A stretch of 14,985 bases of DNA. It comes from an uncultured Anaerococcus sp. Its GTDB lineage: Bacteria > Bacillota > Clostridia > Tissierellales > Peptoniphilaceae. The DNA is taken from NCBI RefSeq assembly GCF_937934665.1, contig NZ_CALGYW010000079.1, positions 1-14,985 on the forward strand, in the 5' to 3' direction. The notes under the pieces are model-generated. The model was given only the letters and a program-made list of their open reading frames with translations. It had not been told where the DNA came from and searched no databases. Position 1 is the first letter of the stretch; every line of letters starts with the position of its first letter. A program made the translations under genes and the position numbers. Of this stretch, positions 1 through 6,924 are shown in pieces.

Positions 1-1
1 A

Positions 2-181
2 GCAAGCTTTGAGGATAGCCTTGCAGATGAATTTATAAATGACTTATTAATATATTTATTCAAAAACCACCAAGAAATCTACTTCGAAGCCGACAACACA
101 GACCCTTTGGCAACGAAGTTAAAGAATAAATTTGTAGAAAAATTCGACCTTACTTTTGATACCTATATCAAATATAAATAG
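2..181 (+). CDS. 3' end of an unidentified protein gene (partial)
   Basis: An open frame enters from the left edge and ends at TAG, giving the last 59 residues of a protein. The visible part is charged and largely helical in character, with a segment FINDLLIYLFKNHQEIYF followed by a lysine-rich end. This loosely resembles the C-terminal ligand-binding half of TetR-family regulators, but no diagnostic motif is visible and the DNA-binding part would lie outside the window. Base composition and codon use match the other genes here, and no competing frame is open over the same stretch. No clear hairpin terminator directly follows the stop codon. Confidence is good that this is coding and low for any function. 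Confidence 0.6.
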   Translation, partial: ASFEDSLADEFINDLLIYLFKNHQEIYFEADNTDPLATKLKNKFVEKFDLTFDTYIKYK

Positions 182-238
182 GTAAAAAAATTGGAAACAG
201 TTAAATCCAAAGAAGAAAATTTATATAAGCAAAGTTTG

Positions 239-314
239 GCAAAGCCAAACGAGTCAGGCAAATTCTGGAACCTCGAGACTAATTCTCTCCTTTATCAGAT
301 AATGATTTCTAATA
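239..314 (+). repeat. Dispersed repeat, copy 1
   Basis: Begins GCAAAGCCAAACGAGTC and ends TAATGATTTCTAAT. It shares these ends and an internal CGAGA-x-TAATTCTCTC block with the stretch at 789-862, with divergence between. In this copy the end overlaps a 9-bp inverted repeat (TTATCAGAT / ATCTGATAA). No coding potential is visible. Confidence 0.7.
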
Positions 315-788
315 GAGAATCCCGTTAAAAATCTGATAACTCGCTAAGCTCGGTCCTCAGCTACCACATCAAGCATTCCGTCAAATTACTTTGTAATTTG
401 GGCTAAGCATAGAAACGAGCCGGACAGGCTTGCCATCAGATTTCATAACGACTCATTCACTTTTAAAATTTTCCGATAAATTAGTAAAGGTGATGATTTT
501 ATGTTGGTGTTGACGAATGTATTACCAGTGCTTGTTTTTAAGTTGGTCTAGGAGGTTTCTCCATGCGCTTCGCTTAGTCGAAACGTGGATGTTTGTCCTT
601 ACTTATCTCTTAAAGTACTAATTTAATTTTTCTATAAAGAATAATAAATTCTTTGGAATTTATTAAGATTAACAATAACTCGCTTCGACCTAAGTGGAGA
701 AGCCTCTGGCCGTGTCAATATTATTAATATGGTAAAGGAGTCTACATACATTAAAAACCAAACAAAAAGCCACAACCAGCAATGTTTT

Positions 789-862
789 GCAAAGCCAAAC
801 GAGTCTAGTAATACTGATACCCCGAGATTAATTCTCTCATATGCCAGGTAATGATTTCTAAT
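789..862 (+). repeat. Dispersed repeat, copy 2
   Basis: Second copy of the repeat at 239-314, with the same GCAAAGCCAAACGAGTC start and TAATGATTTCTAAT end. Here it leads directly into the long inverted repeat at 853-939. Confidence 0.7.
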
Positions 863-939
863 CCCGGTCACCGTTAAGAAAATCGCACTGTTCGAGTGAA
901 ACGAGTTTGCGATTTTTAGGTGACCGGAGATTAGAAATC
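853..939. repeat. Long inverted repeat (87-nt hairpin)
   Basis: The left arm, 853-872 (GATTTCTAATCCCGGTCACC), pairs with the right arm at 919-939 (GGTGACCG then GAGATTAGAAATC) with one small bulge. Inside it, AAAATCGCA (879-887) pairs with TGCGATTTT (908-916), so almost the whole 87 nt folds on itself. There is no T-tract after the right arm, so it is not a standard terminator. It could be a miniature mobile element or a structured transcribed repeat. Confidence 0.75.
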
Positions 940-1063
940 TGTAGGAATAACAATCTACCCAAACAAGGATATTACCCCTAATAATAAAAGCTTGCTGAAA
1001 GCAAGCAACAACTACCGCACTCCGCTTAAGGAGCCGCCTCTGGGGTGTAATGGGGTGGATTTT

Positions 1064-1111
1064 AAGGAGGGGCATAAGGGGGCATGCGGAACGCCCCCTA
1101 CGCCCCTCCTT
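1064..1111. repeat. G/C-rich hairpin, possible terminator for leftward or rightward transcripts
   Basis: AAGGAGGGGC and AAGGGGGC (1064-1083) pair with GCCCCCT and GCCCCTCCTT (1093-1111). It is strikingly G/C-rich in an A/T-rich region. It lacks a T-tract on either strand, so it looks like part of the repeat island rather than a classical terminator. Confidence 0.55.
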
Positions 1112-1115
1112 ATGA

Positions 1116-1131
1116 ACGAAGATTCAACTGT
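1116..1131 (-). repeat. 16-bp repeat end, left copy
   Basis: ACGAAGATTCAACTGT is the exact reverse complement of 6925-6940. The two copies face each other on either side of the yugP-ctsR-clpC block. The similarity continues into a following ATAAGG and G-run on the island side. Confidence 0.7.
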
Positions 1132-1224
1132 AAATATGATAGAACATCATAAGATTAAAATAATTTAAAATCAAAATAAAAAAGAAAATATTCCTGGAAT
1201 ACTAGACTCACTAGTGAAAAGAAC

Positions 1225-1241
1225 TTTGACCATCTTTGACT
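1225..1241. promoter_or_regulatory. CtsR box (perfect tandem heptad) over the yugP-like promoter
   Basis: Reads TTTGACC-ATC-TTTGACT. On the other strand this is AGTCAAA-GAT-GGTCAAA, an exact match to the CtsR operator consensus (A/G)GTCAAANAN(A/G)GTCAAA. The second heptad contains the predicted -35 hexamer, so a bound CtsR would block RNA polymerase. Confidence 0.85.
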
Positions 1242-1263
1242 TTTCCTAAAAACTTGATATAAT
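1236..1263 (+). promoter_or_regulatory. Promoter of the yugP-like gene
   Basis: -35 TTGACT (1236-1241), a 16-bp spacer and -10 TATAAT (1258-1263). Transcription would start near 1270, about 60 nt before the start codon. Confidence 0.75.
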
Positions 1264-1331
1264 AAATAAAAATAGCAATTTATAAATGCGATTAAAATAG
1301 CGTTTTTTTGAAAAAAGAAAAGAGGAATCTT

Positions 1332-2033
1332 ATGTATCCATATGGATTATATTTTGATAAGACTTACTTTTTAGTCTTGATAGGTCTTGTTATCTCGATG
1401 TTGGCTCAGGCTAATATCAGTTCAAAGTTTAATAAGTATAAAAAAATTAAATCTAGGCGAGGCATAACTGGGGCTGAGGCTGCCCAGATGGTGCTTGACT
1501 ATAATAATTATAGGGATATTTCTATAAAAAGAGTGAGGGGGTCCTTGTCTGATTATTTTAATCCCATGAGTAAGGAAGTGGCTCTTTCTGACACATCTTT
1601 TAATGATTCGTCCATAGCATCCCTTGCTGTATCCCTCCATGAGATTGGTCACGTTATCCAGTTTAAGGAAGGCTACATACCTCTTAGGGTCAAATCTTAC
1701 ATGGTACCTGCAGTTAATTTTGGATCTAAGTTATCCTTCCCAATTCTTTTGGCAGGAGTATTTTTATCCCAACAAAAACTAATAACTGTAGGCCTAGCCC
1801 TTTTTTCCCTTACACTTTTATTCCAACTGGTAACCCTACCTGTGGAATTTGACGCTTCAAGACGTGCTATCATAGCTCTTGAAAGAAGTCAGATTTTAGA
1901 TCAAAGTGAGATTCCAGGTGCTAAGGATATGCTAAGGTCAGCTGCCCTTACCTACGTAGCTGCAACTCTTGCAACTGCCCTACAATTACTAAGATTATTT
2001 CTTTTATTTGGGAACAGGAATCGTAGGGACTAA
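1332..2033 (+). CDS. yugP: YugP-family membrane zinc metallopeptidase
   Basis: A 233-residue protein of the Zn_peptidase_2 (YugP-like) family. Members are membrane-anchored neutral zinc proteases; substrates are largely unknown. The zinc site HEIGH is at residues 103-107, and the second motif EFDAS (E172) is the likely third ligand. Hydrophobic segments lie near residues 7-25, 128-147, 150-170 and close to the C-terminus. The length is close to that usual for the family (about 225-230). The ATG at 1332 is chosen because AGAGGA lies 6 nt upstream and the protein then begins MYPYGLYFD, as in relatives; an in-frame TTG at 1308 has no ribosome site. A perfect CtsR box overlaps its promoter, which suggests it is a heat-shock gene alongside the ctsR operon. 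A terminator follows it. Confidence 0.9.
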   Translation: MYPYGLYFDKTYFLVLIGLVISMLAQANISSKFNKYKKIKSRRGITGAEAAQMVLDYNNYRDISIKRVRGSLSDYFNPMSKEVALSDTSFNDSSIASLAVSLHEIGHVIQFKEGYIPLRVKSYMVPAVNFGSKLSFPILLAGVFLSQQKLITVGLALFSLTLLFQLVTLPVEFDASRRAIIALERSQILDQSEIPGAKDMLRSAALTYVAATLATALQLLRLFLLFGNRNRRD

Positions 2034-2051
2034 AAATAAATATCAATTACG

Positions 2052-2086
2052 AAGGTGCCGGCTAACAGTCAAGGCACTTTTGTTTT
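2052..2086 (+). terminator. Terminator after the yugP-like gene
   Basis: AAGGTGCC pairs with GGCACTTT (one wobble) around a 13-nt loop, followed by TTGTTTT. It separates the yugP-like transcript from ctsR. Confidence 0.7.
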
Positions 2087-2101
2087 AAAAACAAATTGAT
2101 G

Positions 2102-2129
2102 TTGATAATTCATAGTGAACTAGTATAGT
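2102..2129 (+). promoter_or_regulatory. Promoter of the ctsR operon
   Basis: -35 TTGATA (2102-2107), a 16-bp spacer and -10 TATAGT (2124-2129); predicted start near 2136. The transcript would begin with the stem AGGAAGC/GCTTCCT (2136-2152) with a 3-nt loop. Such a 5'-terminal stem-loop could stabilise the mRNA; followed by TTATTTTA, it could also act as a weak terminator. Confidence 0.6.
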
Positions 2130-2168
2130 TTATTTAGGAAGCAAGGCTTCCTTTATTTTACAGACAAT

Positions 2169-2196
2169 GGTCAGAGATAGTCAGTAAGCTTTGACC
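2169..2196. promoter_or_regulatory. CtsR-like operator upstream of ctsR
   Basis: GGTCAGA-GAT-AGTCAGT (2169-2185) follows the CtsR heptad layout with the same GAT spacer as the box at 1225, but differs from consensus at the end of each heptad. A further consensus heptad in the opposite orientation, TTTGACC, lies at 2190-2196. Both sit between the predicted start site and the ctsR ribosome binding site, so repression would be by roadblock. This fits autoregulation, known for CtsR in other Firmicutes. Confidence 0.7.
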
Positions 2197-2221
2197 TTTA
2201 AATAGAGAAAGACAGGAGATT

Positions 2222-2683
2222 ATGGCAGGTTTAACTAATCAAATAGAGAGATTTCTAAAAGTAATGCTCGCTGATAGCGTTGACGGAGCTTTAGAAATTG
2301 GAAGAAATGAGCTGGCGAGTCAGTTCGATTGTTCGCCAAGCCAGATAAATTATGTACTTTCTACTAGGTTTACGCCTTATAATGGCTACCTTATTGAGAG
2401 TAAACGCGGTGGCAATGGTTTTATAAAGATTATTACCATTGTTGAAGAAGATGACTATATTTCTTATCTGTTAAAGAATTTAGCTAGCGAGATGAGCGAG
2501 TCAAACGCCAATAATCTTTTTAGAGACCTTTATGAGAAGGAATATTTTGATAAAAACGAGTATTTGATGGCAAGGTATGCTACAAGCGATAAGACCCTTT
2601 CTGATATAGAAGCTAAGGGCAGAAATACCGTAAGGTCATCGATTGTTAAGAGCCTTCTTTTAAGTATTTTGGCAAGGAGTTAG
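2222..2683 (+). CDS. ctsR: CtsR, transcriptional repressor of class III heat-shock genes
   Basis: A 153-residue protein, the usual length for CtsR, a dimeric winged-helix repressor that binds heptad repeats upstream of clp genes and releases them on heating. Visible features are the N-terminal helix-turn-helix with the conserved CSPSQINYVLSTRF (residues 37-50), and the wing SKRGGNGFI (60-68). R62, a contact and phosphorylation residue in Bacillus-type CtsR, is kept. The usual RGGGG wing has Asn at position 65 in place of glycine; this glycine-rich loop is the temperature-sensing part in studied CtsR proteins. The C-terminal half, which binds McsA/McsB/ClpC in relatives, is present. The ribosome site AGGAG lies 3 nt before ATG. 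First gene of a four-gene operon; mcsA starts 1 nt after its stop. Confidence 0.95.
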   Translation: MAGLTNQIERFLKVMLADSVDGALEIGRNELASQFDCSPSQINYVLSTRFTPYNGYLIESKRGGNGFIKIITIVEEDDYISYLLKNLASEMSESNANNLFRDLYEKEYFDKNEYLMARYATSDKTLSDIEAKGRNTVRSSIVKSLLLSILARS

Positions 2684-2684
2684 T

Positions 2685-3269
2685 ATGAAATGTGATAAAT
2701 GCGGCAAGGATGCCAGTGTAAGCCTAAAGGTGATTGTTAATGGCAATAGCCACAATATCCACCTTTGCGAAGATTGTATGAAAAAATACTCAAATATCCC
2801 AGAGGGAGTTGACCCAAGTAGAGTAAGTGCTGAAAATATTTCCTTTAATCCAAAGGATCTTGAAGGGCTTATCCAAAAGTTTATCCCAAGTCTTGAGGAA
2901 GTTATCGATGGATATTATGAATATAAGTACAGCCAGGCCAATAAAGACCTATCCTATATATTAAATGTAGATGAGAAATCTTGCCCTTATTGTGGCAATT
3001 TAGAGTCAAATATTAGAAATGGTGTTTTTGGATGTGCTCATTGCTATAACCTAGATAAAAACCTAACAGAAAAGGTCTTAAAGACCTACAACAACCTAAG
3101 TGAGTATAAGGGAACTTATCCTAGGGCAGAAAGAGAATTTAAGCAAGTAGCAGATGAGATAAAAGAATTATCCCAAAGGCTAAACGAATCTGTAGCAACA
3201 GAAGATTATGAGTTGGCGGCAGATCTTAAGGAAAAAATTGATAAATTAAATATGCAGGTGAAAAATTGA
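2685..3269 (+). CDS. mcsA: McsA, zinc-finger partner of McsB/ClpC
   Basis: A 194-residue protein. McsA is a zinc-binding activator and adaptor for the McsB kinase and takes part in CtsR control. There are four CxxC pairs: C3/C6, C28/C31, C100/C103 and C117/C120, so two four-cysteine zinc sites, as in the family. The C-terminal part, about residues 167-194 (EDYELAADLKEKIDKL), is a UVR-type coiled coil of the kind that mediates binding to McsB or ClpC. It begins 1 nt after the ctsR stop codon, its ribosome site (GGAG) lies inside the end of ctsR, and its stop overlaps the mcsB start (TGATG). Expression is therefore coupled. All zinc ligands are intact, in contrast to the degenerate kinase partner downstream. 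Confidence 0.93.
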   Translation: MKCDKCGKDASVSLKVIVNGNSHNIHLCEDCMKKYSNIPEGVDPSRVSAENISFNPKDLEGLIQKFIPSLEEVIDGYYEYKYSQANKDLSYILNVDEKSCPYCGNLESNIRNGVFGCAHCYNLDKNLTEKVLKTYNNLSEYKGTYPRAEREFKQVADEIKELSQRLNESVATEDYELAADLKEKIDKLNMQVKN

Positions 3270-4243
3270 TGGATTATGCAAAAGATATCATAATTTCTTC
3301 AAATCTTTCCCTAAGGCGAAACATCAAGGGCTTTGATTTTCCAACATCTATGACCTTTGATGAAAGTCTTGTGATAATGGATATGGTTAGAAATGTCTTT
3401 GGAGATAAGCTTGTCTTACTTGCTGATTTAGATGATGAAACAATTGACAAACTTATTTCAGAAATGGTTCTAAGCGAAGATGTAAGACACAAGCTCCCAC
3501 AAGTTGGTCTTATCTTTGAGGGAGATACCACCCTAGTTATTAACGATAGGGACCACATATCTATAAATATTTCTAACTTTGATCATGACCTAAGAGGGTC
3601 TTATAAAAGGGCAGTCGATATTGAAAAAATCCTAGATGGGCGTTTTGATTTTGCCTTTTCTAGTGAATATGGCTACCTAACAAGTGGGGTGAGAAATGCA
3701 GGTTATGGCCTTGAAATTTGGATAAAATTATTCCTCTTTGGCTTAATTGATGAACCAAAAACCTATCAAGGCTTTGAACAAGCCATGGTTTATGTAGGTA
3801 TCTACCCACAAAAATATATACCACAAGGTCTAAAGTCCTATGCCGATGACCTATATCTATTAAAAAATTACGGCAATTATAGGAAAGACACAGAAGGCTA
3901 CCTAAGGAAGATAGAAAAAAACATTGAAAGCGTAGTTAAAAACGAGAGAAGATTTAGAAGAGATTATAAAGTTTTAAATAATACAGATGATAGGGCAGTC
4001 GAAGAAGAAATCAACTTGATTCAAAAAAGTCTTGAAGCAGGGCTAGTTAAAAGCCTAGATAAGATGATGAAGGCCCTATATAAACTTAAGAAATATCAGA
4101 TTTTAGGCTATGATATAGACTTTAGTGAAGAAGAAATAAATAGTCTGATAAAAAAACTTAACTCAAGTAGGTACAGGGAAAACTTTGATACTGAAAGATA
4201 CGAACTTTTGATGAAAGAAATGGGGGAAAGCCATGGAAAATAA
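3269..4243 (+). CDS. mcsB: McsB-like protein; catalytic motifs of the arginine kinase lost (probable pseudokinase)
   Basis: A 324-residue protein in the mcsB position. Active McsB, a phosphagen-kinase relative, phosphorylates arginines to mark proteins for ClpCP. The fold is recognisable: residues 6-23 match the usual DIVLSSRIRLARN region, 92-99 match NEEDHIRI, and 135-148 match GYLTSCPTNVGTGL. Key residues have changed. SSRxRLARN is SSNLSLRRN (N12 and S14 replace both arginines), NEEDHIR is NDRDHIS (R94, S98), the catalytic cysteine of TSCPTN is G140 in TSGVRN, and the following GLR arginine is E149. The later GEGSE segment is not identifiable. The frame is open and shows no decay, so it appears maintained for a non-catalytic role such as an adaptor (inference). 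ATG at 3269 overlaps the mcsA stop, with AGGTG upstream. It overlaps clpC by 11 nt. Confidence 0.88.
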   Translation: MDYAKDIIISSNLSLRRNIKGFDFPTSMTFDESLVIMDMVRNVFGDKLVLLADLDDETIDKLISEMVLSEDVRHKLPQVGLIFEGDTTLVINDRDHISINISNFDHDLRGSYKRAVDIEKILDGRFDFAFSSEYGYLTSGVRNAGYGLEIWIKLFLFGLIDEPKTYQGFEQAMVYVGIYPQKYIPQGLKSYADDLYLLKNYGNYRKDTEGYLRKIEKNIESVVKNERRFRRDYKVLNNTDDRAVEEEINLIQKSLEAGLVKSLDKMMKALYKLKKYQILGYDIDFSEEEINSLIKKLNSSRYRENFDTERYELLMKEMGESHGK

Positions 4244-6671
4244 CAGATTAAATAAACTTACACAACAGGCTAGGAGAGAGTCCTATAGTCTAAACCATGA
4301 CTATATAGGTACCGAACACCTCCTGCTTGCCCTCATGAAAACAGGGTCAGGTGCGAGTAAGGCCCTAGAGGTAGCAGGTGCCAATTACGAGCTATTAAGG
4401 TCTATTGTTATAAATAATATTGGCAAGGGCACAGCCGTAAGGCCTGCTACAGAATATAGTAAAAAAGTAAGGAAGATTTTAGAAACTGCAAGGTTTTATG
4501 CAAACAACAGAAGGGCCCTTGCGACAAGCGAGGAAGACGTCCTTTTGGCTATATTAAATGATGAAGACTCCTTTACAAACATTATGTTTTTACTATCAGG
4601 AGTAGAAAAGGAAGCTATCAAAAAACAACTCCTATCAGTAGTGAGAAATGAAAAGTTAGAGGCAAAGTCTGAGTCAGACTTTAGTGAAAATATTACAAAA
4701 TTTTCAACTAACCTAAATGAAATGGCCAAGGCAGGAAAAATCGACCCGGTAATTGGTAGGGAAGATGAAATTAAGAGAATTATTCAAATCCTAATGAGAA
4801 GGACTAAGAATAATCCAATCCTAATTGGCGAACCTGGTGTAGGTAAAACTGCTATAGCAGAAGGACTTGCAAGTGAAATTGTAAATGGCAACCTACCTGC
4901 TATTATGAAAGATAAAACCATCCTAAGTCTTGACCTAGCGTCAATGATAGCGGGGACTAAGTACAGGGGAGATTTTGAAGATAGGCTTAAGAAACTATTT
5001 GAAGAAGCAGCGGGCCGTGACGACTTAATTTTATTTATAGATGAGTTTCACATGGTCCTAGGCGCTGGTGCTGCAGAAGGATCTATGGATGCGGCAAATA
5101 TCCTAAAGCCAATCTTAGCCAAGGGAGACCTTCAAATAATAGGTGCCACAACCATAGAAGAGTACAGAAAGCACGTGGAAAAGGACTCAGCCCTTGCTCG
5201 TCGTATGCAGGAAGTGAAGGTTGATGAACCAAGCCTTGAGGATTCTAAAAAGATAATAGCAGGTCTTAAGTCCATGTATGAAGACCACCACAAGGTAAAA
5301 ATCACAGATGAGGCTATAAAGGCAGCAGTTGACCTATCTGATAGGTATATAACTGACAGGTACTTACCTGATAAGGCCATAGACCTAATTGATGAAGCTT
5401 CATCAAAATTAAGAATACTCTCCTATGATGACATCGATGATAATGAGGAGAGTAGGGAAGATGTCCTAGAAAAACTTCAGGCTGAAAAAGATCAGGCAGT
5501 TTCTGACCAAGATTTTGAAAAGGCAGCAAGACTAAGAGATATAATAAACCAAAAGAAATTTGATCTAGAAGAAGAAAAAGAAAGTACTGATGAAGACTAT
5601 AAGATTGCTATAGGCTATGATGATATAGCAAATATAGTAGCTTCTTGGTCCAAGGTACCGGTTGAAAGACTTACAGAAGATGAAAAAGTCAAATATGCTA
5701 AGCTCGATAAAAACTTAGCTGGCACAGTAATTGGCCAAGATGAGGCCATAGCTTCTGTATCTAGGGCTATAAAAAGAGCGAGAGTAGGGCTAAAAGACCC
5801 TAAAAAACCAATTGGTTCCTTTATATTTGTAGGACCAACTGGCGTAGGTAAAACCTACCTAGCCAAATCTTTGGCAAAGGCCCTCTTTGATTCAGAAGAT
5901 AGGCTAATTAGGATGGACATGAGTGAGTATATGGAAAAATTTGCCGTAAGTCGTTTGGTAGGTTCACCTCCAGGATACGTAGGTTATGATGAAGGTGGCC
6001 AACTAACAGAGGCAGTAAGGACCAATCCTTATTCTGTACTCCTCTTTGATGAAATTGAAAAGGCCCACCCAGATGTCTTTAACCTCCTTTTACAAATCCT
6101 AGATGACGGGAGATTAACAGACGGTCAGGGAAGGACAGTTGATTTTAAAAACACCATCATAATCATGACCTCAAACGTAGGTGTATCAAGCTTGTCCAAG
6201 GCGACATCAATTGGTTTTGATCTTGCAGAAGACAAGGAAGAAGCTGATAATGAGAGAAATAAGGAAATAATATCAGCTGCTATAAAAGATTCCTTTGCAC
6301 CAGAGTTTTTAAACAGACTTGATGAAACAATCATGTTTAACTCTCTAAAAGAATCTGACATAAGAAAGATAACCGGTCTTATGCTTGAAAAGACAAGAGA
6401 TAGATTAAATCAAATTGGCATAGACATTGCCTATGACGATAGGGTAATAAACCTTCTTGCCAAGGAAGGCTTTAACAGCGAATACGGAGCCAGACCTCTA
6501 GAACGTCACATCACAAAAATGATTGATGACAGGCTTGCTGAAGATATTCTTGATAACAAGCTGGATAAAGATATGACTATTAGGATTTACGTTCAAAACG
6601 ATAAATTATGTTTTAGAAATATTACGGGGTCTAAAGCTTCTAAAGAAGCCAAGCAAGAAGCAAAAGTATAA
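4233..6671 (+). CDS. clpC: ClpC, AAA+ unfoldase of the ClpCP protease
   Basis: An 812-residue protein, full length for ClpC. This cytosolic hexamer unfolds substrates and feeds them to ClpP. Order of parts: N-terminal Clp_N double repeat (about 1-145; GTEH in the first repeat, a diverged SEED in the second); first AAA+ domain with Walker A GEPGVGKT (199-206) and Walker B FIDE (D270, E271); coiled-coil middle domain with a UVR-like segment (about 410-445), where adaptors bind; second AAA+ domain with GPTGVGKT (534-541), LLFDE (D606, E607) and sensor-2 GARPLER. The ClpP-docking tripeptide is IGF at 660-662. No essential residue appears lost. The start ATG lies within the end of mcsB, with GGGGGAAAG upstream, so translation is coupled. 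The gene ends the operon, followed by a terminator. clpP is not in the window. Confidence 0.97.
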   Translation: MENNRLNKLTQQARRESYSLNHDYIGTEHLLLALMKTGSGASKALEVAGANYELLRSIVINNIGKGTAVRPATEYSKKVRKILETARFYANNRRALATSEEDVLLAILNDEDSFTNIMFLLSGVEKEAIKKQLLSVVRNEKLEAKSESDFSENITKFSTNLNEMAKAGKIDPVIGREDEIKRIIQILMRRTKNNPILIGEPGVGKTAIAEGLASEIVNGNLPAIMKDKTILSLDLASMIAGTKYRGDFEDRLKKLFEEAAGRDDLILFIDEFHMVLGAGAAEGSMDAANILKPILAKGDLQIIGATTIEEYRKHVEKDSALARRMQEVKVDEPSLEDSKKIIAGLKSMYEDHHKVKITDEAIKAAVDLSDRYITDRYLPDKAIDLIDEASSKLRILSYDDIDDNEESREDVLEKLQAEKDQAVSDQDFEKAARLRDIINQKKFDLEEEKESTDEDYKIAIGYDDIANIVASWSKVPVERLTEDEKVKYAKLDKNLAGTVIGQDEAIASVSRAIKRARVGLKDPKKPIGSFIFVGPTGVGKTYLAKSLAKALFDSEDRLIRMDMSEYMEKFAVSRLVGSPPGYVGYDEGGQLTEAVRTNPYSVLLFDEIEKAHPDVFNLLLQILDDGRLTDGQGRTVDFKNTIIIMTSNVGVSSLSKATSIGFDLAEDKEEADNERNKEIISAAIKDSFAPEFLNRLDETIMFNSLKESDIRKITGLMLEKTRDRLNQIGIDIAYDDRVINLLAKEGFNSEYGARPLERHITKMIDDRLAEDILDNKLDKDMTIRIYVQNDKLCFRNITGSKASKEAKQEAKV

Positions 6672-6679
6672 TACAGATT

Positions 6680-6710
6680 AAACTGGGTTGAGAAATCAAC
6701 CTGGTTTTTT
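6680..6710 (+). terminator. Terminator of the ctsR-clpC operon
   Basis: The stem GGGTTGA/TCAACCT, extended by G-T pairs to AAAC/GGTTT, has the 4-nt loop GAAA and a run of six T. It lies 9 nt after the clpC stop codon. Confidence 0.9.
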
Positions 6711-6729
6711 ATCCAAGATTAATGGTAGT

Positions 6730-6862
6730 AAAAACTTTGTTGGCAAAGTTTTTATGGTTTTCAAAATTTCTCAAGGTGCAAAGCACCGCAGCAGAAATTT
6801 ATGAAAAACCTTATGTGATTTTTTAGAATAGATGCGACGAATAGGAGCATTTATTCTAAAAA
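6730..6862. repeat. Three consecutive hairpins
   Basis: Hairpin 1: AAAAACTTTG/CAAAGTTTTT with a 4-nt loop (6730-6753). Hairpin 2: GGTTTTC and AAATTTCT pair with AGAAATTT and GAAAAACC, with an inner GGTGC/GCACC (6756-6810). Hairpin 3: TTTTTAGAATA with ATGC pairs with GCAT and TATTCTAAAAA (6820-6862). All are near-perfect. They follow the clpC terminator and contain no gene. Confidence 0.7.
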
Positions 6863-6924
6863 GATTACGTTCCTTAGATATTTAATTTTAATTTAATTTA
6901 ATTTTATAAATGTTTATTTTTCAT

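Larger units (their letters stand above)
182..1224. other. Gene-free island of dispersed repeats and hairpins
   Basis: About 1 kb with no credible protein gene. It contains a direct repeat (239-314 and 789-862), a long near-perfect inverted repeat (853-939), and an A/T hairpin AATAAATTC/GAATTTATT (643-664). It also has the inverted repeat TTATCAGAT/ATCTGATAA (292-300 and 331-339) and a G/C-rich hairpin (1064-1111). Several pieces recur in the other gene-free island at 6711-7507. A 147-codon minus-strand frame at 632-1075 is composed of these repeats, has no good ribosome binding site and no recognisable motif. I see no tRNA, rRNA or CRISPR pattern. Confidence 0.7.

Noticed and set aside
632..1075. 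147-codon minus-strand open frame
   Set aside because: It is made of repeat and inverted-repeat sequence, has no convincing ribosome binding site and shows no protein-like motif.
2136..2160. Hairpin before ctsR as a true terminator
   Set aside because: The predicted transcript starts at the hairpin itself and the following T-run is broken by A, so a 5' stabilising stem is more likely; the yugP terminator already lies upstream at 2052-2086.
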